Made by a program: the position numbers and the translations under genes. The notes under the pieces were generated by a model. It made no database searches, was not told the DNA's origin, and saw only the letters and a list, made by a program, of their open reading frames with translations. This document shows, piece after piece, positions 9,988 to 20,227 of a stretch of DNA of 64,000 nucleotides (position 1 is the first letter of the stretch; each line of letters begins with the position of its first letter). Location: assembly GCA_003194525.1 (NCBI GenBank), contig NBIV01000008.1, forward strand, positions 62,001 through 126,000, given 5' to 3'. Source of the DNA: Gracilariopsis chorda. Taxonomy: Eukaryota > Rhodophyta > Florideophyceae > Gracilariales > Gracilariaceae.

Positions 9988-12871
9988 TGAGTGCCTCGTC
10001 AGCCACATGTTGGCGTGCACATTTCATATTCATTCATCTTGCGTCTCTTGTTCCCACTTTGTATGACAGTGGTCGTGCTGGTCGTGTTTCTTCAAACCCA
10101 TCTTCATCCCGTGATGACGTAAGGCCTACTAGTCAATTCTCAATCTGTAAGTATATTTCTATCTAGATGGATTGCAGCCTCTTCCGCCGTGCTTGTCAAA
10201 TAGGTGTTACAGTACCCAAGTCATAGTAAAGAGTGCTTCATGGCTCGACGAATCCACACCCATCTCGACCTCCCATGCAACCACTGCCTGCTCACCTTGA
10301 CCATGAACGCTCAGAGTCTTTTCCCCGCCAGCGTATCCTGCCATTCCAGTGTTCTGCAGTGCTACTCTGTATTCATAATACATCGAACATTTCAGCTGCT
10401 GAAAAATCGCGCACCGTTTTCACGCTGAGCAAGCTTGCGGGGTCAGCGAATTTTTGGTAAGTCACCATACAGCACCAAGCTAAGGGGACATCACGTCCCG
10501 CTCATAATGAGCGTACATGATAACGTTGTTCTTGTAACCCTTTTGCTCCTAATGCTAGCCCTGAACCCTCCGGAATTTGGTGCGAAAACGCATTGTGGTA
10601 CTCACACAGGGCAGCAGTGGTGCGTTACGAAGTTCTTCGACAATATGGTGTACCTTTCGGTACAATTGTTCTTCAGAGAATATGTAACGAGTACCACAGA
10701 GAGGGCGACCGCGTGCTCAGACAAGTCTACTATTGAGCAACGGAACCAGAAGTGATAGGCACCATCTTCTTGCCACATGCCGTGTAAACCTTGCGCTGCA
10801 AATAGCGACACAATCTAAACTTGCTGCAGAGAGGGAGAAACAGCTTTTCTCAGCAGACATTTCTCCATCACAATGAGAAGTCGTAGTGCCTAACATAAGA
10901 ATCAGCAAATCGGCACAGTTCAAAGCGTTAATGGAAATTATGCCAACCGAACTTTGAGTTCCTTTGAGTTCATCTTCTTCGGGAAGGCACTCAAAAACAT
11001 GTCTTTCGCTTGTGCTCCTTTTGGCACTGAGCCCGTTCATGGACTTTAGCGATGTTCGTCCATTCATGGATGCGCTGGAGAAGAGAGCAATAAAATGCCC
11101 ACTAACAAGCATTGCTACGTTGAGAATCTGAATCCTACAAGCTTCAGTGTTAAGGGCCATCTCGAAAAAGTAGTCCCTATGTTATTGTGGAGAATGATTT
11201 CACTAGGAGTCGTCTCCATCGCTGATCAGTGCGCTTTTATCCGATTGGCACCAAGTCGACGATGGTTGGTAATACGTTACTAGTCTCTCAAACTGCGCAG
11301 AATTTAAGCAAGTTAAGAAAGTAATTCTTCAGTGTGAGAAGTGCGAATGAAGTGCGAAGGTCGTCAAACTCATATCCATGTGCAAATAATGCTGGTCCCA
11401 TGAAAGCCGCTGTAAAGTATCTTACGGAATCGCTGGGCTCCTAAATCGATAATGTCACCCGTGCCGTTTGATGGAATAGTTGCGTCTTCATGGAATCTGC
11501 ATGCTGTTAATCATATCACTCGCACGACTTAAACACAACGGCTTCTCAGCAACGACGCTTAACTGTTGCATACCTTTTAGGCTCAACAAATATGGCATGT
11601 CTGCATGGGGTTATACCACAAAGTTTTGAGGCTTGTGTCACGAACATGAAGAAGCCACAAGCCATAAACTATTTCGCCTTTGGACAATCACAAACCCATG
11701 GCACGAAACAGAATCGCAAGGGTATGAAGCGTGAGTCTCGAAAGTCACATGACTCAATATCTGCGGTGGAAACGCACATACCCACTTTCAAATAGCTAGA
11801 AGCGATAGGGTCAGAGGGCGCAAGTACGGGTTCAAAAGACAAACGTCCAAGATCGACAATGTTCCCTCAATTATGCCGCAGCTCGCTACCACTCGATAGA
11901 ACACTCACTCTGATGCTGTGTCCCAGAAGCGTATCGGATACCCTTGGTACGCGGATTGCTGCTGGTGCAATTACGATTCATTTGCTTATCATCCTGTGAC
12001 TGGTCCTATCCAAAAGGTATGCTCTGAGCGCATTCCCCGTAACGCGGCGAACGACAACTAGGCGAGAGTTCCACGAAATGCGCAAGCAAAGCCAAAGCTT
12101 TCTACACAAAACCATGTTCGCCAATCCTCGAACAGACTGCACTCGTGAGGGACCGCACCATATCGAGGTCAAACAATTGTGTCCGTTTCTCTACAAAACG
12201 AACCAGCGCGATGATGTTTTGAAAGAACTTCCAGTGAATCCAACGGGCCCCTTAATCCACATTTTTGTGGCATTGACCAATACAAGCGTATCTACCATGG
12301 CGAGGAAGCCAAGTTTAGAGACCTTCGTACCCGTCTACAATAACGCATTGTTCAGGCTCTTTTCGCGGAAAGAGCACCAAGAATGGAAAGGCAATTCATC
12401 AACCAGGGCAAGAACGAACGGACAACGAAGAGATCGATGTTATCTCTTTTCACCAAAACCTTCCGTTTAGGACAATAGAGACTTTCAGCCCGTTCTACAC
12501 CAAAAAAAGTCCCAGAAGTTTGCGAGACGGCTTTCTGGCCAAAATTGTGCGAGAGACATTTTGACTGGCCAAAAGACATCAGTAGGTGTAGAAACCAACT
12601 GGACAGCTGCAGAGACATGTCAACCACGTTTTCGCGCCAAACCGAAACGATTACAAACGGCATCCGGGAGTACAAAAACCTCCTCGATCTCTGTAGTCCC
12701 TTGCACACTCAACTGTTCTTCAGTACTTGATCAAAAACCCGCCGCTCCCAATATGATCCTCCGACGAACAACACAAGAGTTTGGAATCTGGCAAAACGTC
12801 TCCTCCATCAGATATCGTACCAGACTCCAGTTCCAAAAAATGGTTCCCACTTCCAATCTCTACACAACCCA
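9988..12871. other. AT-rich spacer, no gene recognised
   Basis: About 2.9 kb after the metacaspase. The start holds that gene's 3' end. Many short frames exist on both strands but none resembles a known domain. Composition is plainly less GC-rich than the gene island, which marks its right edge. Confidence 0.6.
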
Positions 12872-13490
12872 ATGTCAATTGAGGACACTGAAATAATTTT
12901 TTTAGCCGCGGAAATAACGCCAGCGGCACACCAACACAAAACAGAAAGAACAAAAATTCAATGCTTAGACACGCAACACTACGACCACGAGCCTGTTTTG
13001 GTCCTGATCAAAATGATAAAAAAGGCAGGATATGGCAAGCGTAAGTCACGGAAGAACAGTTGAAAGAGGTCTTCGCGGGAGCGACCAAACTAGCAGAAAA
13101 AGAGCATAGCATTCTTCCAACCGCCAAAGGTTGGCAAAAAAACTTTTACTCGCATAAAGCAAGATTATTCAACTTTTACTGCAAATTTTACGCAGTGTGA
13201 AAGAGACGGAGATGAAAAAGACTTATATATTGCTCCCGAGTATCACAGAAGAAAAGAACGAATTGAAAGCTGGAAAAGCTCGTCATGATCCACCAGCGCA
13301 GCTCCCAACCGACGAAAGCATTGAAAACAAACTCTTTTCTACGAGCACTAGGAAACGGCTCAAAACTTCGCACAACAAAACACTGCAACAATTCATTGAG
13401 AAGCAAGAAATTACGCATGCTGAGATCGTCAGCGAGCTGAAACGCAGTAACGACGAGCTCAAAAAGAACTGGAAGCATTCTTAAGCTCTT
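12872..13490 (+). pseudogene. Decayed coding-like segment, family unknown
   Basis: Consecutive plus-strand frames look protein-like: HYDHEPVLVLIKMIKKAGYG near 12980, then QLKEVFAGATKLAEKEHSIL and a WQKNFYSHKARLFNFYCKF stretch near 13060-13200, then a charged helical end with KTLQQFIEKQEITHAEIVSE. The frame changes between pieces, so the gene is broken. It lies next to a PIF/Harbinger transposase and may be a DNA-binding partner of that or a related transposon. That link is inference. Confidence 0.35.
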
Positions 13491-13566
13491 AGTCAGCACA
13501 CTATGAGTTGTTATTTCTCTTTTTTAGATCGTTGATAAGGTACTAAAGCAGGGAATAGCGATGTTG

Positions 13567-14498
13567 TTAACCAAATTTGCTTTTTGTAGTAACTTCTGCC
13601 GTCTTTTTTGGTTCGTCCTGCGGAAAAACGGAGTCTTCAAAATTTCCATCCCCTAAGCCTTTTTTATGCAACATCAAACACGCAAAGCACAATGCGGTGC
13701 TCTCATCTTCATGAGGAAGTTTAACACCATCTTTTAGAGCCAAAAACCTATGCTTAAACATTCCGAAAGCGCTTTATACTGGCTTTCGCGTTTGATTGCC
13801 AATTTAATTCCATACGCGCAGTACAGAAAGTGATCGCTGCCGAGGCGCAGTTTTTTTTTTCATCATGTTTCAGAATAGCAAATACTCAAAGTCTCCAATC
13901 AAGAATGGTCTCACATTTACACCAGATATAATAAGGTCTGGTATGCCTGCTCCAAGCCAATTTCCATGGTCAATATTCTTTTTCAATGTCGATCTTTCGA
14001 ATATTGTGGCGTCGCCAAGGACGCCAGACCTACCAGTATCAGCGTACAGAAAGCAAACATGAGCGTCAACGACTGCAAAGATGACAATACTAGGATACCC
14101 TTTGTAGCAGCGGTATTCATAAAACTGCTCATTTGGGCAAGTAAGCCACTTAACATGCGTTCCATCTACTTCCCCTACGCAGTATGGCACACCCGAAGAT
14201 CTTCAAATCCTTTCATTACTTTTGCTAATTCTTTCTACTCCGTAGGGAAATGTATTTCCGAACGATAATGAAGCGCAAGTGCTCCCAAGATTTTCGGGAC
14301 TACGGAACAAACTGTACTGCACCGTATTCCTAGTTGGCACGCAGCCCGTTCGCATGTTTATCCACCACCATAAAGCAAGAACGCTGCTAACTTTATGTCA
14401 GCCTTTAAAGATCGTCGGTAACTTGTATTGCTGAGTTCGATAGATGGGTGCAGATCTTTTGCTATTCGCCGAAACAATGGGTACGAAATACGAAACAT
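13567..14498 (-). pseudogene. PIF/Harbinger transposase, broken
   Basis: DDE transposase (DDE_Tnp_4 type) read right to left. It begins MFRISYPLFRRIAKDLHPSI, then has LKADIKLAAFLLYGGG, LGIRCSTVCSVVPKILGAL, a catalytic block VGEVDGTHVKWLTCP, the RCYKGYPSIVIFAVVDAHVC stretch, GRSGVLGDATIFERSTL and a C-terminal FGMFKHRFLALKDG with CLMLHKKG. At least two in-frame stops interrupt the N-terminal half, and frame changes lie near 14190 and between 13870 and 13761. It is divergently arranged with a Myb/SANT-like gene at 15141, the usual two-gene layout of this superfamily. Terminal inverted repeats were not found. Confidence 0.85.
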
Positions 14499-15140
14499 TC
14501 GTTTTCATGACGCAGATGCGATAAACTCGGGAGACAACGCATAGTCGAAGAACCAATTTGGTTTGTTGGGAAGTAGTGTCTATGCCCTTCCAGGTGAACT
14601 GTGTCGCCTATCGACCCTTTCTAAAAGGAATGTAGTGATGTCTCTTGAAGTGGAATCTATGACAGACGCAATGGTATTTATATCATGTTCGTCGCATGCA
14701 AGAATCGCAATTAGGGCCGTAAGCAACTCTTTTTGAGTTGTAGGTATCTTATATAGCCGGATACGTGCCGTGCTTATGTGCGGACTCCTAGGACTAGAAC
14801 CGTCTCGAATCTGGGGTGGCTCATGTGGCGACCCCAAGATGAGGGGATTCGCATTCCGATTTGGACATTTCAGATATGTCCCTCGACATGGGAAATTCCC
14901 TTCACAATGGAGATTTTGGACAGAGTTGTGGGTTGTCTCGCTTGGTGTATAGTGGGTCTTACGCACAGCCAAATGTCATAAAAACCCCGTATACAGAGCG
15001 TACACGAGCTTTAAGTGAAGGTCGTGGCCGAAAAATGTACCACGAATGCATACGAAAGCTCATCGACGCTCTGGCTTCTACGAGACTCTTCTCGTACAGT
15101 CTGCGCGACAGAAAGCGTGACGACGACTTCCATCTACTAC

Positions 15141-16031
15141 ATGTTCACGATGAACCACTCTCATTCAGCCGCGGATAGTGCACAAAGCAAGCAGCAAAAG
15201 CTCTCTTACGATGTAGAACCATCGTTTCCTAAGCCAAAAGAGAGAGAAGCCAACGGAAACGACTCTAACTTTTCTTCGCATACAAAGCTTAAACGCTTTT
15301 GCTTTAAAGAAAATTTCGACTTGTTTCTTCTACGGGCTGTTCGGAAAGAAGACGCTCACATCCCAGAATTGGGAGAACTGGACTCAGTTTACGAAAGAGT
15401 TTTCGAAACGTTTTTGAAGCGCGTACCATCTACTGTTTTCGTGTACATGAATCACCCATCAACTAAGACTCTGATAGATAGATTCAAATGTCTTGTTTCT
15501 ATGCGAAGAGTAGATAACACGAGAAACATGGCATCTTCAGGAATAACGGAAACATATGGAGAAAAAGAATCGCTGTTGGATGATTTAATACTAGAAACGG
15601 ATGGGAAAGCAGAGGCGACAGAGTTATTGTAAGAAGAGCAGAACATGAACGAGCAACGGTTAATCCGAGCGGTTGAGTCCGTAAGAGAGAGAGTGCCTAA
15701 GCTCTCAAGTATAACGGATCGTAGTGATAGTAGCTGGAGTCAACAGTCAAAGGTTCCCGCCAAAAAAAGAATGTGGAAGTCAAAACCATCAACCTCCGAC
15801 GATGCAATCAGTACTTTTTCTATGGAGCAAGCTTAGAAGCGGCAGCGGCTGGATGCAGAGCGCGTGAAAATAGAGCGGGAGAAGTTTGAAGTACAACAGA
15901 AAGAATCTTTACAGCGTTTAGAACTTGATCAGCAGCGGTTCGAGTTGGAAAAGCGCGAGCGTATGCAGGCGATGGAAGAACGAAACAAGGTTCTTAATAT
16001 TATGGAAATTTTGGGTCGGAAGTTACAGTAA
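15141..16031 (+). pseudogene. Myb/SANT-like partner protein of the Harbinger transposon
   Basis: One reading frame from ATG 15141 to TAA 16029-16031, interrupted by only two in-frame stops (TAA 15630-15632, TAG 15834-15836). The N-terminal part has a trihelix/Myb-like domain with RFCFKENFDLFLLRAVRKED, a KTLIDRFKCLVSMRR segment and SGITETYGEKESLLDDLI. The C-terminal part is a long charged coiled coil (LDAERVKIEREKFEVQQK onward). Such proteins bind the transposon ends and help the transposase enter the nucleus in known Harbinger systems. The frame is otherwise intact, suggesting fairly recent loss. It is opposite in strand to the transposase at 13567-14498. Confidence 0.7.
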
Positions 16032-16785
16032 GTACAATCGGCCAAGAATATGCACCACTTGAGGCATAACCTCACATCCAACGACCCCAATCAGAGCCAC
16101 GTCCCTGCTCAGCGTTCCTCAAGCTGTCCAGCTTGGCGAGCTCACTTTGATTAGTGAATAGCTCACAGTTTTACGAGATAAAAGCTTTCGAAGCAAGACT
16201 ATATCTGACTTCATATGACACTAATTGACAAGGAGCAATAAATCGTATTTTCTTATGAGGGATGACCTTCTCAGCGTTATGCATCATGCGTGGTGATGAT
16301 CATGTGAAAGTTTTGAATCATGATCGGTCACGATCTAGTAAACCCCGTGTATCATTTGTAATTTCCCACGGGTCAAGACAAGGGAATAATCAGGCGCTTA
16401 CTACTGGGACTTTCTTGTTTTGGCGCCATGGATGAAGATCGTGAGTCTCTGAGTTTTTGCAGCCATTCTCTGATTCTGTCTGAGCAAAGCACTGCCGAAA
16501 TAATTAGTGGTACAGGCTCATTTTGTCACCTTTCTCTTCCGGTGAAATAGACCTACAGCTGTTCTAATTCGAACCGCTCCTTGCATTCCAATTGCTTTCT
16601 ATGCTGCATAAGAAAACACGACCATGAAGGCAGAAAAAGCCCTTTGCTTGCGATTCGCTCACCAGCTTGTGCTCCAAATATCAGACACAGGTTACTTCAC
16701 AACCCTCACACTCGTATCTACAGCTATCTGCCAACCTTCAGGGCATAATTTATTGAGGTAGGAGTGGAAGAATAGCAGCAGTTGC

Positions 16786-17331
16786 ATGATGATTCGCTCG
16801 TTATTGTTCCTGTGTACCGGTTTTCTGGCAATGAGCTCCTTTTTGTATTCTTTTTCATACGCCCAATCTACGGAAGCATCAGATTGTTTAATCACTGACG
16901 GTTTTGGCCCGTACTCCGAATCAGAACCATCTGGAACTTGTATAAGGTATCAAAATGATGGCAAATGTCTACTCAGTGTATGTCAAGAATCATACAAGTG
17001 TGATTCCTTTGGATATCAAATGTGAAAGAGATCAAGTTACGCCGTTTATACATTTATGGAGGATGCCATTCCAAATGGGATCGTGCCGTTTTGGTGTCAC
17101 CTTACCCCCGTTGCTGAATCTTTTACCACATTCCACTCCGTGGTAGACACGGTGGTAGCAGCCGATAACGCAAGAGAGAATGTCAGTTTCTCAAACAATG
17201 AACTCGTTGGTCATGGTTTCGAAGCACAACGAGCAGTAATGTATGTTGAAAATAATATCGTGGTTGCCATTGACGCTTTGGAGGAGCTTGACGATATCAA
17301 AGCTTATATGACCTCAGAAGAAGAAAAATAA
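16786..17331 (+). pseudogene. Small secreted-protein-like gene with one in-frame TGA
   Basis: One frame from ATG 16786 to TAA 17329-17331, with a single interruption, TGA at 17023-17025. The first 26 residues (MMIRSLLFLCTGFLAMSSFL then YSFSYA) form a clear signal peptide. A Cys-containing segment follows (DCLITDGFGPYSESEPSGTC). After the TGA the frame reads KRSSYAVYTFMEDAIPNGIV and a long acidic region ending DDIKAYMTSEEEK. I recognise no family. It may be a pseudogene one step into decay, a gene read through the stop, or a selenocysteine codon. The last is weak, since no SECIS element was identified. It lies between two DNA-transposon relics. Confidence 0.45.
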
Positions 17332-17563
17332 ATCTTTACCAAAGCCCGCATGGTGGAGGCTGCAACTGGGAGAATGACAGAGCGAACTAGTGCAAGCCTT
17401 CTGCCAGTTACTACACCTCACAGCATTTCTTGCCTGCGAGCAACTCGCATCTCTACGAATAAGATTGAAAATTTTCTACCTGAACCTTATACACATCCCA
17501 TTGAAAAGAAAGTGACGTCACCATCACGAGAAGGACAAATGATCACGTTGCATGAGAACTCAT

Positions 17564-17995
17564 TCAAGCTCGAAACCTCAGAGTAGTTCTAAGACTTGCG
17601 TCTGCTGAACATATCTTCTCACTTCTGATCTTAAACGCCCCAGTTTCTCGCACTGCAACCATGCATTCCCAATCCTTTACCATAACATTTTCGATTATGG
17701 TTATAGCTTTTTGCGCAGATCGAGGACTGGTGAATCTCGTATCTGGTTCTGGTTTGCTTCTCAATAAAACTCGTTTCAAAGACTCAGTAACAGCTTTGAC
17801 ATCGTTCTTTATGCCAGAACGAATGGAACCTTTCCTCTTGGGTGCACCAGAGGCGCCAACGGGTATGTGAGGCTGTGACGACATATACCGATCCTGATCG
17901 AGCTGCTGGCGTCATTGAGTATTCGAGGTATCGTTGCCTTCGGCGAGAAACTGTGGCTCAAATTGATCTGAAGTCATACGCGGAGGCATTGGCAT
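17564..17995 (-). pseudogene. Probable accessory ORF of a DDE DNA transposon
   Basis: Frame from ATG 17995 with one in-frame TGA (17914-17912) to a stop at 17564. It begins MPMPPRMTSDQFEPQFL and continues MSSQPHIPVGASGAPKRKGS, FTSPRSAQKAITIIENVMVK and DWECMVAVRETGAFKIRSEK. No known domain was recognised. It is on the same strand as, and just downstream of, the transposase relic at 18156-18740, so it may be that element's second gene. The assignment comes from position only. Confidence 0.4.
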
Positions 17996-18155
17996 TCCTG
18001 TTCTTTCTTCTATACTTCTTCAGTGCTGCATTTCAATAAGACGAACTGGTAGTTTTTGCTGAGTTCGAAGCTTTGTGACAGAAATACACGCATCTGAGTG
18101 ACATTTGTCGCCTTGTTTTCTTCGAATTCCTTACCTTTCCAGTACGCAGACGCTA

Positions 18156-18740
18156 TTACAAAGTAGAGTAAACATCAAAACTTGGAGCATCACAATCAAA
18201 GTAGTAGCTTGGCTGTCCTCCTTTCTCAATGAAAGTCTTGAAATTCATAAGCAACGCAGACGCGATGTACAAAAATGCTACTGGAAATTGCCTCACACTT
18301 AGTAATCTAGAAAACGCAGTCCTCTTCCATATCTGTTTCAAACCTTCGTAGTTTCATTCCACGGAGGTACGAATTGTAATCATCGCACAGTTGTACTTCA
18401 GCTCATCTTCTATTGTATTTTCTCTATCGAAGGGAGTTTGAAGCCACGGTCTTCAACCAAAAGCCGGGTCTGCGTAAACGTAGTACTGAGTGCCTTCAAT
18501 TACCAAAGATGTTTCCATATTGCTTTCAATACCACTTCTTCGCATCACGGTCATATCGTGACGACGGCCAACTTCAGATCCATATAAATAAAAAATTTAT
18601 CCATCAGGCGTAGATATAGTTAGATACTTCAAGCAATGTTTTCGCGTATGGCCCGAGAAACAAGAGCTTTGATTGCTTGCCAGTCCTCCAGTGTTGCATA
18701 CTTCTATTTTTGTGCAATCGATGATCCCAACACATCTGGG
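18156..18740 (-). pseudogene. DDE transposase fragment (Harbinger-like), interrupted by an LTR
   Basis: Minus-strand frame GIIDCTKIEV, FSGHTRKHCLKYLTISTPDG, YGSEVGRRHDMTVMRRSGIE, TQYYVYADPAFG, RPWLQTPFDRENTIEDELKY, IRTSVEW and C-terminal GGQPSYYFDCDAPSFDVY. The GxxDxT start, GRRHDMxxxRxSG, YxDPAxxxRPWLxxPF and final YFDC.PPS-like motif match eukaryotic DDE_Tnp_4-like transposases. Three in-frame stops are seen within the block. The N-terminal part is missing: the gene is cut at 18740/18741, where an LTR begins. The rest of the gene was not found to the right of that LTR. Confidence 0.72.
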
Positions 18741-19537
18741 TGAAGTGCAATGCCCTCAGGGAGGGATTATTGGTATTTGGTTGATTTCCCGAATGTTTGC
18801 ATATTGTAGTCATTGCATGAACTACGACCACTAAAAGTGTATTTAAAACGTGGGACACGGAAGAATCAATTGGTGGTTCGCCACAGTAGTGAGCATGAAC
18901 CACCAAAGTGGAGTAATTTAGTTAATTATATTTATTATTTTTACTCCCATTTCTGGGATGGTTAGTACTTAGTGCGCCGGCAAGTTGCCGTCGCATCATT
19001 ACACCTTCCCCAAAAAAGGACCCCAACGTGGGGATTTGGCTCTAGAACTCACTGCCTTCGTGTGTTCTCTACTTTTCCTTGGAGGGAAGCACCGTAGCAT
19101 ACGGAAAGTGTAACCCCCTTGCCTATCTAAAGGATCCGAGTATTCGGATTGTTATTCTAGCTGTCTTGGGGTTCGCATTGTATAACGTTTATTTACCGGC
19201 ACTGCTGTTAGTCTTCGCCACGACACTGGTAACTCAGCTCCCCCTTTCGTTTTCCCTTTACAGGGTGGCTTTCGCACTACCCACGGCTCGTGTTCGCGCG
19301 TGCCACTAACGTGCAAACCTCACCTCTCTAGAAGACGACCACCCCCACACACCGCTCTTGCGGATACCTGATTCTTGTCTTGACCTCCCTACAAAAGTCA
19401 CGACGGGTGGCCCTGGCCTTACAACCCGACATATTCGTGGCACCCCTGGGAGGACTCTACCCAACTGGGCTCACCTCTAACGACGAAGGATTCCCATCGT
19501 CTTTCGGGGAACTCATTCTTCCGGGCATTGCACTACA
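18741..19537 (+). mobile_element. Gypsy-type LTR, subtype A1, unpaired copy
   Basis: A 797-bp LTR starts tgaagtgcaatgccctc and ends cattgcactaca. It matches the LTRs of element Y (33519 and 44637) along its whole length but is more diverged. It interrupts a DNA-transposon transposase. No matching 5-bp target duplication is seen (ctggg left, atgtc right), so the right flank is not the original one. It is an old fossil. Confidence 0.85.
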
Positions 19538-20227
19538 ATGTCAACCAAAACAACCTCGGAGCGGGCACTTCCCATTCTAGAAGTATAGCTCCTTCATCCT
19601 CCGGACTGGACCAGTTTCCTACGGCTCCATTGCCTCAGGATAACGCTCCAATAACCGTTCTGGTACACTTCCGTGCGTGGTACTCCTCTGAGGGTGTTCC
19701 GGTTGTCATAAACCAACTCGGGTCGGTCCACAGCATAACCCTGGAAGCACGGGATCCGTTACAGAACCCTTCGATCTATGCCCGCGCTCCTTGGTTTCAC
19801 CCTTCCGTGGTTTTGAACCTGCCACTGATCCAGTTCTGCGCACACGATGGCGTTCTTCCTGGTTACCTTCCACTTGAAGTGGTCACTTAACGCGATTGAT
19901 GGGGACGCATTGCCTTGGATCCTATCCTTTTAAGTATAGGCCTCCGCCGAGGAGAGAACCTGGATAGGGCCCGAGAAGAAATGACGCGACTCACGTATTA
20001 CAATCGGCTCATGCGTACTCCAAGTCAAAATGTGATTCCCAGTGCATACTACTTCGACGTATCGAGGTATCGCACCTATGGCGAAGTATCCTATGGGGCT
20101 AACCTGGCCCAGTTCGATACGGCACACTTCGAAACCGCAACGTAGGTAACCATCGAGTCCAATATGCTCTGTTTTAGCAAGAGCATACACCTCTAGAACC
20201 ATAGCCTATAAAAGACCGAACGGTTGC
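19538..20227 (+). mobile_element. Fragment of the gypsy opposite-strand ORF family, here on the plus strand
   Basis: Plus-strand frames resemble the opposite-strand ORFs of elements X and Y: a RAPWFHPSVVLN motif and DGVLPGYLPLEVVT match the RLAPWFHP-type and LPRDLPSLVT stretches of Y. It is a decayed piece, cut off from any gag-pol. It lies in the opposite relation to the adjacent LTR compared with X and Y, so the junction at 19537 is not an original element end. Confidence 0.5.

Larger units (their letters stand above)
13500..16100. mobile_element. PIF/Harbinger DNA transposon relic (approximate limits)
   Basis: Two divergent, broken genes (transposase minus, Myb/SANT-like plus) define the element. 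The limits are approximate because neither terminal inverted repeats nor the 3-bp target duplication could be recognised by eye. Confidence 0.6.

Noticed and set aside
15015-15140. Upstream extension of the Myb/SANT-like gene
   Set aside because: It would need a GTG start; the first in-frame ATG is 15141.
18604-18906. Minus-strand frame across the LTR start (also at 33310-33684 and 44452-44802)
   Set aside because: The repeated HAHYCG..PPIDSSVSHV sequence is only the antisense of the LTR, seen once per LTR copy.
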